From: Bacteroidota bacterium
GTDB lineage: Bacteria > Bacteroidota > Bacteroidia > UKL13-3
Assembly: GCA_027487835.1 (NCBI GenBank)
Contig: JAIYCU010000040.1
Span: 1-50,164 of the forward strand
Direction of reading: 5' to 3'
DNA length: 50,164 nucleotides
Positions 41,945 through 50,099 of this stretch are shown here, in pieces (the first letter of the stretch is position 1; every line of letters starts with the position of its first letter). The notes under the pieces are model-generated. The model worked only from the letters and a program-made list of their open reading frames with translations, had not been told where the DNA came from and made no database searches. Made by a program: the position numbers and the translations under genes.

Positions 41945-44425
41945 ATGAATAAGTATTTCAAAATATTTTTAATAAGTATTTTAAGCCTTTTAGGCATCCT
42001 TGGAATTGCCTTTGTGCTTATTTATCAAAATGTTGAAACACTTAAGAAATATGCGCTTGAGGAATTGAACAAACACCTTAAATCGCCGCTTACTACCTCA
42101 GAAATATCAGTTTCAGTGTTGAGCACTTTCCCGCTAGTAAGCCTCGAGTTAAAAGAAGTGAGCATGGCTGATCCACTTTTTAAAAATAAAAAATTAATTG
42201 AAGCGCAACGTCTCTTTTTGGGTTTTAACCTATTCGATGTAATTAACAAAAACTACAAGGTACAGTTGATTCAATTGGATAGTGGCAGTTTAAATTTAAG
42301 GCTTGATGCTAAGGGAAATCAAAATTTTAATATACTTAAATCGGAATCCACACAGGCCAAATCGGTTGCTACGCCCTTTTCTTTTCAATTAAATAGGGTC
42401 GGTTTGAACCGAATGAATTTAAGTTATGATGATTTATCTACGCAAACTTATATTAATGTATTTGCACAATCTGCTGAAATTGGAGGTCAGTTTACGGATA
42501 AAGAATTTGAAATGTCCCTTAAGTTAAGTGGCTTGTCAAATGAAATGCGTTTTGGTTCTGTTAATATGTTTAAAGATAAAAATTTAAACCTAAACTTGGC
42601 ATTTCAAGTTAATAACCAAACCAATTCTTATGTAATTAAAAAGGGGGAATTCTCTGTAAATACACTTTTCTTACACCTTATTGGAGATATGAAGTTTAAT
42701 AAAAAATCATCTGATTATAATCTTTCATTTTCTGCAGATAAAATTACTATTCAAGACCTAATCTCTATCATGCCAATTGAAGTGCCCGAAAAAATAAAAG
42801 CTGCTGCATCACAAGGGAAAGTTTTTTTTAAAGGGAAATACTTAGGTAAACAATCACAGCAATTAAGTCCAGAACTTTTGATTGATTTTGGTATCGAAGA
42901 AGGCAAACTAATTGATCCTGATTCAGGTTTGGAGATTGATAAAATTAACCTTACAGGCAAGTATAGCGGAAATAGTGATATAAGAAAGGCTAAGTTATAC
43001 CTTTCCTCCCTAACTGCCCAACTTCCAGGCTCAACACTTACAGGTAGCTTAAGCCTAGAAAACCTTGAAAATCCCCAACTTTTTGCAGAATTAACGGGTA
43101 TTGCCGATCTGGCTACTTTGCATGAATTCTTTAAGTTTGAAGATGTTAATTTACTTTCGGGTAACCTTGATTTTACTTTAACCATTAAAGGGAACAAAGT
43201 AGATTCTACTTGGAAATGGGACCCGAATTTTTCTAAAGGAATTTTTAAGCTTTATATACCTGCTTTAGGAATAAGCTACCTTTCTAAACCCTTTAAAGAC
43301 ATTGAACTTACCGCTGCCCTTAATGGCAATAATCTAACCATAGATAATTTGAAATTTTTAATAGGTGAAAGTGATTTTAGACTACAAGGTGATTTCCCAA
43401 ACATACTTGATAATGCTAATCACGTGCTGAATGGAAATGTAAATCTTGTTTGTGAATTTTTATCAAGTGATGATTTATTGTTATACAATTCTAAAGATCC
43501 TAAAGAAGCGGGGGATGAAACCTTTGAGTATAAAATCGCCTTAAATTTATTAGCAAAGAAGTTTAAATCTGGAAATTTTTCTGCCAATAACCTTGCTTGT
43601 AAAACACGCTTAACACCAAGCAAGACAGAAATACCTTATTTTAGTTTGCAAACCTGTGAAGGCAGTTTTTCTGGTGAGGCCTCTTGGCAAATGACACCTG
43701 ATGGCTATTTGCTAAAAGCTAATCATCAAGCTACCCATATTAACCTTTCACAATTGCTAACTTCATTTGACAATTTTGGTCAAACAGAAATTACAGCAAC
43801 ACACCTAAAAGGTTTTCTTTCTGCCCAAACAGATATGATTATTTATGTTGACCCTAAACTAAAGGTTGATTTGAATAAATTACTATTAGTGACAGCCATG
43901 AATATTAAACAAGGTGAACTAATTGATTATAAGCCTTTACTTGGCTTGTCTAAGTTTGCAGATGTTGAGGAGTTAAAACACCTTAAGTTTTCTGAATTGC
44001 AAAATACCCTTACCATTAAAAATAATGTTATCACGATTCCAGAAATGGACATTCGAAGCAATGCATTCAATTTGGGTTTTAGTGGCAAACACACTTTTGA
44101 AAATAAAGTTAATTACAGAATAAAATTGGCCCTATCACAACTCATTAAGAAAAAGAGAAAAATTCAACCCAATGAATTTGGGGAAGAAGATCCTGTTTCT
44201 AAAAATTGGATTATTTATGTGAATATTGAAGGGCCACTTTCAAATTTAAAATATACATTTGATAGAAAAGGTGCTAGCCAAAACCTTAAAGAAGAAGTAA
44301 AAAAGGAAAAAGATAATATCAAGGAAATTTTGAAACAAGAATTTCAGGTAAAAAAAGATACTAGTCTTAAAAATGTTGAAACCAATAATGATAACCCAGA
44401 TGAACTTGAATTTGAAACAGAATAA
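41945..44425 (+). CDS. AsmA-family envelope protein
   Basis: The protein of about 826 residues begins MNKYFKIFLISILSLLGILG (signal anchor), then continues with ALEELNKHLKSPLTTSEISV, SVLSTFPLVSLELKEVSMAD, the conserved AsmA N-terminal block. Repeating beta strands fill the middle (TLTGSLSLENLENPQLFAEL), and the AsmA C-terminal region includes NTLTIKNNVITIPEMDIRSN and FNLGFSGKHTFENKVNYRIK. The tail (about 780-826) is highly charged. AsmA-like proteins form beta-groove bridges that move phospholipid between membranes. The ATG is one of a cluster (41936, 41942, 41945); I take the last. The 3' end overlaps the next gene by 26 bp. Confidence 0.85.
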   Translation: MNKYFKIFLISILSLLGILGIAFVLIYQNVETLKKYALEELNKHLKSPLTTSEISVSVLSTFPLVSLELKEVSMADPLFKNKKLIEAQRLFLGFNLFDVINKNYKVQLIQLDSGSLNLRLDAKGNQNFNILKSESTQAKSVATPFSFQLNRVGLNRMNLSYDDLSTQTYINVFAQSAEIGGQFTDKEFEMSLKLSGLSNEMRFGSVNMFKDKNLNLNLAFQVNNQTNSYVIKKGEFSVNTLFLHLIGDMKFNKKSSDYNLSFSADKITIQDLISIMPIEVPEKIKAAASQGKVFFKGKYLGKQSQQLSPELLIDFGIEEGKLIDPDSGLEIDKINLTGKYSGNSDIRKAKLYLSSLTAQLPGSTLTGSLSLENLENPQLFAELTGIADLATLHEFFKFEDVNLLSGNLDFTLTIKGNKVDSTWKWDPNFSKGIFKLYIPALGISYLSKPFKDIELTAALNGNNLTIDNLKFLIGESDFRLQGDFPNILDNANHVLNGNVNLVCEFLSSDDLLLYNSKDPKEAGDETFEYKIALNLLAKKFKSGNFSANNLACKTRLTPSKTEIPYFSLQTCEGSFSGEASWQMTPDGYLLKANHQATHINLSQLLTSFDNFGQTEITATHLKGFLSAQTDMIIYVDPKLKVDLNKLLLVTAMNIKQGELIDYKPLLGLSKFADVEELKHLKFSELQNTLTIKNNVITIPEMDIRSNAFNLGFSGKHTFENKVNYRIKLALSQLIKKKRKIQPNEFGEEDPVSKNWIIYVNIEGPLSNLKYTFDRKGASQNLKEEVKKEKDNIKEILKQEFQVKKDTSLKNVETNNDNPDELEFETE
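42401..42410. repeat. GGTTTGAACC-family near-palindrome, copy 10
   Basis: The plus strand reads GGTTTGAACC, inside the AsmA-like gene, with codons GGT TTG AAC CGA (GLNR). With flanks TC and GA the arms pair over 6 bp. Confidence 0.8.
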
Positions 44426-45179
44426 GTGCCTTTTAATTTTGGCAATTTTAGCATTCAATTACTTTCAGGTGAGTGCACAATCAAAATCAAAATTAGCAAT
44501 TGCTGGCTCGCTAAATTTTGGATTAGGTTCTGCCAAAATTGGAGACGAAAAATACCAAAAGTATATGGACTCCATGCAATCAGAAACCAATAATGTGCTT
44601 ACAAAAGCGGCAAATGTTTGGTTAATGTACAGCTATAATAAAAAGGTAGACCTTCTTTTTGGAATTGGTTACCAAGAGGCAGCATTTGGTAGAATTCAAA
44701 GCAATTTAAACTTTAATAATTATACCTATCCTGGAATTGGAATTGGAAAAATTGAAGAATTGTCGAACCTAGAAAGAAACATCCAATATACATATCGCTT
44801 TTCTTATTTAAACATCCCTTTTCAAATGATGCTTAATACAGGAAGATCCGGCAACTTTAAATGGACTTATAGCTTTGTGCCAGGCGCTGGACTTAATATT
44901 TTGCTGAACCATAAAATGATTGCAGACCTTGGCGATGGATTTTTGATAGATGAAAAGGATAAATTCGTATTTGATTCAACAGGCTTTAAAGCTCGTCCGA
45001 TTGCCCTAAATTTTAGCGCAGGATTTAGATTACAAAAGAAAGATGAGGATGGTAAATCGTATTTTATACAACCAATGGCCATTGTTTACCCGCATTCAAT
45101 AACCAATTCAGATTTAAAATCTGTTCCTTGGATGATCTCCCTTCAATTTGGTGCCGTTTTTTCAGCCTCTAAAAAATAA
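44400..45179 (+). CDS. Outer-membrane beta-barrel protein (PorT-like, OMP_b-brl)
   Basis: The 259-residue product starts MNLNLKQNKCLLILAILAFN with a signal peptide ending near VSAQ. Barrel strands then alternate: KLAIAGSLNFGLGSAKIG, LLFGIGYQEAAFGRIQ, YRFSYLNIPFQMMLNTGRSG, KWTYSFVPGAGLNILLNH and ALNFSAGFRLQKKDEDG. The end WMISLQFGAVFSASKK lacks a terminal Phe. The size fits the 8-10-stranded OMP_b-brl group. The start overlaps the AsmA 3' end by 26 bp, and the stop shares one base with the Nudix ATG, so translation is coupled. The role is unknown. Confidence 0.78.
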   Translation: MNLNLKQNKCLLILAILAFNYFQVSAQSKSKLAIAGSLNFGLGSAKIGDEKYQKYMDSMQSETNNVLTKAANVWLMYSYNKKVDLLFGIGYQEAAFGRIQSNLNFNNYTYPGIGIGKIEELSNLERNIQYTYRFSYLNIPFQMMLNTGRSGNFKWTYSFVPGAGLNILLNHKMIADLGDGFLIDEKDKFVFDSTGFKARPIALNFSAGFRLQKKDEDGKSYFIQPMAIVYPHSITNSDLKSVPWMISLQFGAVFSASKK

Positions 45180-45646
45180 TGGAAATCAATAGATTCACTA
45201 TCAGGGTTTATGGCCTGCTTCTAAATGAAAATCAGGAATTACTATTGGTTCATGAAAAAATGCCACACCTGCATTTTACAAAATTCCCAGGAGGAGGCAT
45301 GGAGTTTGGCGAAGGAACCCGCGATTGCTTAAAACGAGAGTTTATGGAAGAAACAGGCTTGGAGGTAGAAATTGGCGACCATATTTATACAACCGACTTT
45401 TTTCAACCAAGTGCTTTCAAGCAAGGCGACCAACTCATGGCTATTTATTATCAAGTTCTTTTACAGAATACAAATCAAACACTATCGCTAGAAGAAAATA
45501 CAATTTATGCAGGTGGAAAGGCTGAAACATTGCGCTTCTTTTGGAAAAATATTAATGAGATTAGCCCCGAACAAGATTTAACTTTTCCAATTGATAGAAT
45601 TGTGGCACGAAAATTTCTTTCTAATTTTAAACAATTATCCAAATGA
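45179..45646 (+). CDS. Nudix hydrolase
   Basis: The 155-residue cytoplasmic protein has the Nudix box as GGGMEFGEGTRDCLKREFME followed by ETGLEV (about residues 37-63), with all metal-binding Glu in place (REFMEE). It opens with a strand FTIRVYGLLLNENQELLLVH typical of the fold. Substrates may be nucleoside diphosphate derivatives, damaged nucleotides or a sugar nucleotide; nothing here decides. It shares one base with the preceding stop and overlaps the next gene by 4 bp (ATGA), so it is inside an envelope-gene cluster although it is not itself an envelope protein. Confidence 0.92.
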   Translation: MEINRFTIRVYGLLLNENQELLLVHEKMPHLHFTKFPGGGMEFGEGTRDCLKREFMEETGLEVEIGDHIYTTDFFQPSAFKQGDQLMAIYYQVLLQNTNQTLSLEENTIYAGGKAETLRFFWKNINEISPEQDLTFPIDRIVARKFLSNFKQLSK

Positions 45647-46197
45647 AAAAGCTAATGATAATGTCTGTAGGTATGATTTTAATTTCCATTATTGCCTGCA
45701 AAAGTTCCTTTAATGGCATGGAACAAGTCAAAATTCCTTTCAAAGGAAATGCCTATGAGTCGAACAAAAGATACTTTAGAAGTGTGGCAAGCGGTGAAAG
45801 TATAAACCTCGAAACTGCGCGCAGCAAAGCCTTGCTCACAGCCAACCAACGCATCGCCTCCTCGGTTCAAACCGAAATAAAAAATGTAACAGAGAATTAC
45901 CTAAATGAAAGAAAAGATGGAAACCAATTGGGTGATTATGGAGAGCGATTTCAACAACTTACCCGCGAAGTAATGAGCACCAGTATTAATGGTATGCGCA
46001 CTTTCGACGAAAAAGTTTTTATGAAACCTGATAAGTCTTATCAAGTTTGGGTGGCCGTAGAGGCGCGTAAAAAGGAAATTTATAAACGAATCAAGCAAAA
46101 TGCAAAAGCTAGGGCTACTTTAAGTGAAGCCGAGAAAAAGGCCATTGACGAAATGATAGATAAAGCCATTGACGAAACGGGTGATACCGAAAACTAA
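45643..46197 (+). CDS. LPP20-family lipoprotein
   Basis: The 184-residue product has a lipoprotein signal with Cys19 (ISIIAC). The LPP20 domain spans about residues 30-150: RYFRSVASGESINLETARSK, ALLTANQRIASSVQTEIKNV, then TFDEKVFMKPDKSYQVWVAV. This pattern (aromatic start, ExxAxxxA helix, YxVWV strand) is shared with flagellar FlgT-like and LPP20 proteins. The C-terminus is a charged helix (ARATLSEAEKKAIDEMIDKA). It is probably anchored to the outer membrane facing the periplasm. The function is unknown; it is last in the overlapping cluster. Confidence 0.85.
   Translation: MKKLMIMSVGMILISIIACKSSFNGMEQVKIPFKGNAYESNKRYFRSVASGESINLETARSKALLTANQRIASSVQTEIKNVTENYLNERKDGNQLGDYGERFQQLTREVMSTSINGMRTFDEKVFMKPDKSYQVWVAVEARKKEIYKRIKQNAKARATLSEAEKKAIDEMIDKAIDETGDTEN
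45864..45873. repeat. GGTTTGAACC-family near-palindrome, copy 11
   Basis: The plus strand reads GGTTCAAACC, inside the LPP20 gene, with codons GTT CAA ACC (VQT). With TC/GA flanks the arms pair over 6 bp. Confidence 0.8.
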
Positions 46198-46254
46198 TTA
46201 CAAAATTTGTCTCATTAATTTTCTTTTGATATATTTACAATATTATAGTTAGTC

Positions 46255-48003
46255 ATGACCGATTTAATAAGCGAAGAAGATTTTGCCAAAGCACTTAAAC
46301 TCGAAAAGGTAAAACTTAACCTTTTAGCCCCGGCGCTCATGCGCCTGCTAAAACTTGATGAGGTTAATGAAATTTATTCAGAAAATTCTGAGTTTACCGG
46401 CGCAGACTTTGCCGAAAAAATGCTTGAACGCTTGGGCGTTGAATATGAAGTTAGCGAAAATGATTTAGCTAATATTCCAAAAACAGGACCTTTTATTTTA
46501 ATTGCAAATCATCCATATGGGGGCATTGATGCCATTATTTTAACGGCTGTTTTGGTTAAATTAAGGCCCGATATTAAGTTTATAGCTAATTTCTTACTCA
46601 AACAAATAAAGCCCTTTAGAGATTATATTATTCCTGTCAATCCCTTTGATGATATTGGCGATAAAGCCATGAACATAAAAGGAATAAAAGATATTTTAGA
46701 ACAATTAAAAACAAGCCCTATAGCCATTTTCCCTGCCGGTGAAGTGAGTTCTCTCAAGCTAAATAACTTGAAAATAACAGATAAAAAATGGGAACCTGGT
46801 GTGGGTAAAATTATCGCAAAAGCAGGATTAAAAGTTGTTCCAGTTTATTTCTCTGGCCATAATAGTCTTGCCTTTAATTTACTTGGTTTGGTGCATCCTG
46901 GTCTGCGAACCATTAAGTTGCCTTCCGAAATGTTTAATAAATCTAAACAGAAAATTAAACTGAGAATTGGTAAACCTATACCATTTAAAGAACTTCAAGA
47001 TTTGGATCAACCCAGACTCATGAATTTTTTAAGGGCCAAAACCTACGCACTTGGCGCTAGCGAAGAACAAAAAACTAAGTTTAAGCTTGATTTAAAGAAA
47101 CTTGCTCGTCCGCAAAAAATTGTAAATGCAATTTCAAAAGAAATATTAGCGAAAGAAATAGAAACTTTACCTACCGAGTGCAAGCTTTTTAAGTACGATA
47201 ATTTTGAGGTTTACATTTCCGATTATAAAAGTATCCCCAATTTGATGCATGAAATTGGTCGTTTGCGTGAAATTACTTTTAGAGATGTGGGTGAAGGGAC
47301 CAATCGCAGCATCGATTTAGACGATTTTGATAAATATTATAAACATCTTTTTGTATGGGATAAAGAAGCCAACGCAATTGCCGGCTCATACAGAATTGGT
47401 GAAGGAGATGAGCTTTTTAAAAGGTTTGGTGTAAATGGTTTTTACCTAAATCAGCTTTTTAAAATGAGCAAAGAAATGTATCCAATGATTTATCAATCCA
47501 TTGAACTTGGTAGATCTTTTGTTCCCATCGAATACCAAAAGAAACCCGCAAGTCTTATGTTGCTTTGGAAAGGTATTAACCTCTATATTAAAAAGCAACC
47601 TCATCGATTTAGGTACATGATAGGCCCAGTAAGCATTAGCAGCAGCTTCTCTAATCTTTCAAAAGATTTGCTTGTAGCCTATATTAGGCACAACCATTGG
47701 GATAGCAAAATTTCTAAATGGATTGAACCTAAAAAGCGATTTTCCTATACCTCCAAAGCAGAGGGTAAAAACCTTTTGCTTCAAACCCATTCAGAAGATA
47801 TTAAACGACTTGATAACTTTATTGGTGATATAGAGGGCAATCAAAAGCTAAAAATCCCAGTTCTGGTAAAAAAGTACCTAAAACTTAATGGCAAAATTGT
47901 TTCGTTTAATGTCGATCCAAATTTTAACGATTCCTTAGATGGTTTCCTTATTGTAGATATTGCTGGCATCCCAGACGATGCCTTTGAAATGGTAAATAGA
48001 TAA
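46255..48003 (+). CDS. Bifunctional aminolipid acyltransferase (OlsF / fused glycine-lipid synthase type)
   Basis: The 582-residue protein fuses two acyltransferases. The N-terminal half (about 1-270) is a PlsC-like O-acyltransferase with IANHPYGGIDAIIL (His86 and Asp92, spaced H-x5-D) and IAIFPAGEVSSLKL. The C-terminal half (about 310-540) is the OlsB/GNAT-like N-acyltransferase with LREITFRDVGEGTNRSIDLD, AGSYRIGEG and SIELGRSFVPIEYQKKPASL. OlsF of some gammaproteobacteria and Flavobacterium makes ornithine lipids, and Bacteroides splits the two functions between GlsB and GlsA to make glycine lipids. Whether Orn, Gly or another amino acid is used is not readable. It is monocistronic, ending in a hairpin. 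Confidence 0.82.
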   Translation: MTDLISEEDFAKALKLEKVKLNLLAPALMRLLKLDEVNEIYSENSEFTGADFAEKMLERLGVEYEVSENDLANIPKTGPFILIANHPYGGIDAIILTAVLVKLRPDIKFIANFLLKQIKPFRDYIIPVNPFDDIGDKAMNIKGIKDILEQLKTSPIAIFPAGEVSSLKLNNLKITDKKWEPGVGKIIAKAGLKVVPVYFSGHNSLAFNLLGLVHPGLRTIKLPSEMFNKSKQKIKLRIGKPIPFKELQDLDQPRLMNFLRAKTYALGASEEQKTKFKLDLKKLARPQKIVNAISKEILAKEIETLPTECKLFKYDNFEVYISDYKSIPNLMHEIGRLREITFRDVGEGTNRSIDLDDFDKYYKHLFVWDKEANAIAGSYRIGEGDELFKRFGVNGFYLNQLFKMSKEMYPMIYQSIELGRSFVPIEYQKKPASLMLLWKGINLYIKKQPHRFRYMIGPVSISSSFSNLSKDLLVAYIRHNHWDSKISKWIEPKKRFSYTSKAEGKNLLLQTHSEDIKRLDNFIGDIEGNQKLKIPVLVKKYLKLNGKIVSFNVDPNFNDSLDGFLIVDIAGIPDDAFEMVNR

Positions 48004-48039
48004 AAAAAGGGAAGCCACTGTAAAGCGCTTCCCTTTTTT
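48003..48039. terminator. Bidirectional rho-independent terminator
   Basis: AAAAAAGGGAAGC and GCTTCCCTTTTTT (13 bp) enclose an 11-nt loop, directly at the stop of the acyltransferase gene and 20 bp past the paaN stop. It serves both convergent genes. Confidence 0.92.
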
Positions 48040-48044
48040 GTTTC

Positions 48045-48054
48045 GGTTTGAACC
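48045..48054. repeat. GGTTTGAACC-family near-palindrome, copy 12
   Basis: The plus strand reads GGTTTGAACC. It is the only copy outside any reading frame, placed between the terminator and the paaN stop. Confidence 0.8.
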
Positions 48055-48058
48055 AAGA

Positions 48059-49720
48059 TTACATAAAGCGATTGCCTACCCATACAAATCGTTTGCTTAC
48101 AAATTCACTATTTGCAAATGAGGCATTTCCCGCCGGATTACCACCACTTAAGTGAAAATCACTAAACGCCGCATGGCTATTAATAAAGCCAGCACCCGTA
48201 AAGTTAAAACTCACTGGTACAAATACACTGTTCATTGCATCCGCTATCACTGCTTTGCTTTCGTCTGATGTTGTGTATGCACCGCAGGTTAAAGCCCCTT
48301 TATCTTCAGCTAAAGCTTTAGCTAATGAAATTGAATCTTCAACTGAATCGGTTTTTATTACAAATACAATTGGCCCAAAACATTCCTTATTATAGATGTT
48401 TCCTTGCGACTTATCCAATTCTATAACTACCGGAGTGGCAATTCTTGCATCTTTAAACTCTTCATTCACAATAGATTTACTTGGCAATATTACTTTACCG
48501 CCTAAATTTATTGCTTCATTTACTCTATTATAGGTTACATCTGCTTGTATAGCTCCCAAAGTGCCTGGTCCAGCCTTTGGATTATCCACCAATCCAGTGA
48601 TTGCGGCACCTAATCCTGCTACTACTTCGTCAAATGATACAGTTCCTTCTGCAGTTTTTACACCGTCTTTACTGATAAAAATATTTTGCGGAGCAGTACA
48701 CATTTGCCCACTATATAAACTTGCACTAAAAGCAATATTTCCTAAAACAGATTTTAAATCATTAACAGAGTCTAGGATAATCGAATTTACGCCAGCCTTT
48801 TCGGTAAAAGTTGTTTTTGGTAATTGTTCTATATAGTTGCCAAATTCGCTTCCCCCAGTAAAATCAACCATTTTCACAGACTTGTGTTCTGCCAACTTTT
48901 TGGTAATTGGTGCATTTTGAGTATCTGGCGCCAATTGAACAACCGCTTTGCTAAATCCATTAGCAGCCAAAACCTTTTGCAATTCTTCAACCACAATCGC
49001 AATAGCCAAAATGGCCTTAGGATGTGGTTTTACTATTGTAACATTCCCTGTGATTAAAGAAGCAAACAAACCAGGTACTGTATTCCAAACCGGAAAGGTA
49101 GAACAACCAATTCCCAGTGAAATTCCCTTTGGAACAGCCTTCCAGGTTTTGTTCATTTTTAAATCAAACTTGCCCAAGTTCTTTACCCACTCAGCACTTT
49201 CAGGTACACTTTTTAATTCCTTGTAACCCATGGCAACAGCCTCTAAAGCCCTATCATTTGCATGTGGTCCACTTGCTTGAAAACTCATCATATACGCCTG
49301 GCCAGTAGTATGCATAGTTGCGTAAGCAATATCAAAAAACCTATGTTTAACCTGCTCTAAAGCCTCAATTAATAAACCTGCTCTGGTTTCCGGACTAGTA
49401 TTTCCCCATGCTTGTTGGGCGGCTTCGGCTTTTTCTATTAAGGTTTGTTCAGAAAAATAAGGATACCTAACGCCAATCCCCATTTGTAAGAAAGGAGAAA
49501 TCTCTTCTCCAATAAATTCAGAAGAGCCGGTTTGATCCAAGCCTTCATAGTTATTATTCATTATAGCACTTATCCATGCTTTCGCTTTAGCATCCCCGTC
49601 TTCTGCATAAGCCTTTGGACTTTCTGGATAAGGAGAATAATAAGCTCTTTTACTTAAAGCTTCAATTGCATCATTTAATAAAGATTGATGCTTTTCAAAT
49701 AAATTCTTTGCAGTATTCAT
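48059..49720 (-). CDS. paaN: Phenylacetic acid degradation protein PaaN (aldehyde dehydrogenase superfamily)
   Basis: The 553-residue protein is an aldehyde dehydrogenase relative of the PaaN subfamily. The N-terminal extension (YYSPYPESPKAYAEDGDAKA) is typical of PaaN. NAD-binding and catalytic parts follow: CSTFPVWNTVPGLFASLITG, KPHPKAILAIA, MVDFTGGSEFGNYIEQLP, the Glu in TEKAGVNSII, the catalytic Cys in YSGQMCTAPQNIFIS, and ECFGPIVFVI. It is thought to oxidise a ring-opened CoA semialdehyde in phenylacetate breakdown. No other paa gene is in the window, so the pathway must be encoded elsewhere. It has its own promoter and terminator. Confidence 0.92.
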   Translation of the reverse strand: MNTAKNLFEKHQSLLNDAIEALSKRAYYSPYPESPKAYAEDGDAKAKAWISAIMNNNYEGLDQTGSSEFIGEEISPFLQMGIGVRYPYFSEQTLIEKAEAAQQAWGNTSPETRAGLLIEALEQVKHRFFDIAYATMHTTGQAYMMSFQASGPHANDRALEAVAMGYKELKSVPESAEWVKNLGKFDLKMNKTWKAVPKGISLGIGCSTFPVWNTVPGLFASLITGNVTIVKPHPKAILAIAIVVEELQKVLAANGFSKAVVQLAPDTQNAPITKKLAEHKSVKMVDFTGGSEFGNYIEQLPKTTFTEKAGVNSIILDSVNDLKSVLGNIAFSASLYSGQMCTAPQNIFISKDGVKTAEGTVSFDEVVAGLGAAITGLVDNPKAGPGTLGAIQADVTYNRVNEAINLGGKVILPSKSIVNEEFKDARIATPVVIELDKSQGNIYNKECFGPIVFVIKTDSVEDSISLAKALAEDKGALTCGAYTTSDESKAVIADAMNSVFVPVSFNFTGAGFINSHAAFSDFHLSGGNPAGNASFANSEFVSKRFVWVGNRFM

Positions 49721-49738
49721 GTTGTTTATTTAGCCTTG

Positions 49739-49768
49739 CGAAGATAGAACACTAACTTATAAATACAA
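49739..49768 (-). promoter_or_regulatory. Predicted paaN promoter
   Basis: On the minus strand TTG (49768-49766), exactly 19 bp, TATCTTCG (49746-49739), one base from consensus. The ATG is 19 bp further on. Confidence 0.6.
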
Positions 49769-49958
49769 TTTAGGTTTTTACTGTAGGTTCTTTTCTCTTA
49801 CACTTTCTCTTTCTTGTGTTTGACCCAAGCGCAATTTACAACTAGTTAATAGGAGTAAAGAAGCGTAGTGCATAATGGCCAAAAGCCAGCAGCCAAAAGT
49901 ATTTTTTAAATTTTAGTAACAGAGGAATAGGATGTTAGGTAATAGTTAAGAAAATAGA

Positions 49959-49989
49959 TTTGCGAGTAAGGATGAGATTCATAGTTTTG
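49959..49989 (+). promoter_or_regulatory. Consensus promoter P1 firing out of the window
   Basis: TTTG (49959-49962), 19 bp, TAGTTTTG (49982-49989), then CACCCCC. No gene follows inside the window. The 444-bp stretch from 49721 holds only this, the next promoter and the paaN promoter. Confidence 0.7.
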
Positions 49990-50068
49990 CACCCCCATTG
50001 AGAGAGAGGAAGTGAGTGGTAGGGGGGATTGAAAGGATGAGGGAGTGCGAAGAATTTTGAAAAATAAA

Positions 50069-50099
50069 TTTGGAAGTAAAAGAAAGAAGGTTACCTTTG
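50069..50099 (+). promoter_or_regulatory. Consensus promoter P2 firing out of the window
   Basis: TTTG (50069-50072), 19 bp, TACCTTTG (50092-50099), then CATCCCC. It lies 110 bp after P1, with a leader that resembles that of P1. Confidence 0.75.

Noticed and set aside
42751-43197. 148-codon antisense frame inside the AsmA-like gene
   Set aside because: It is the complement of a well-supported coding frame and has no recognisable domain.
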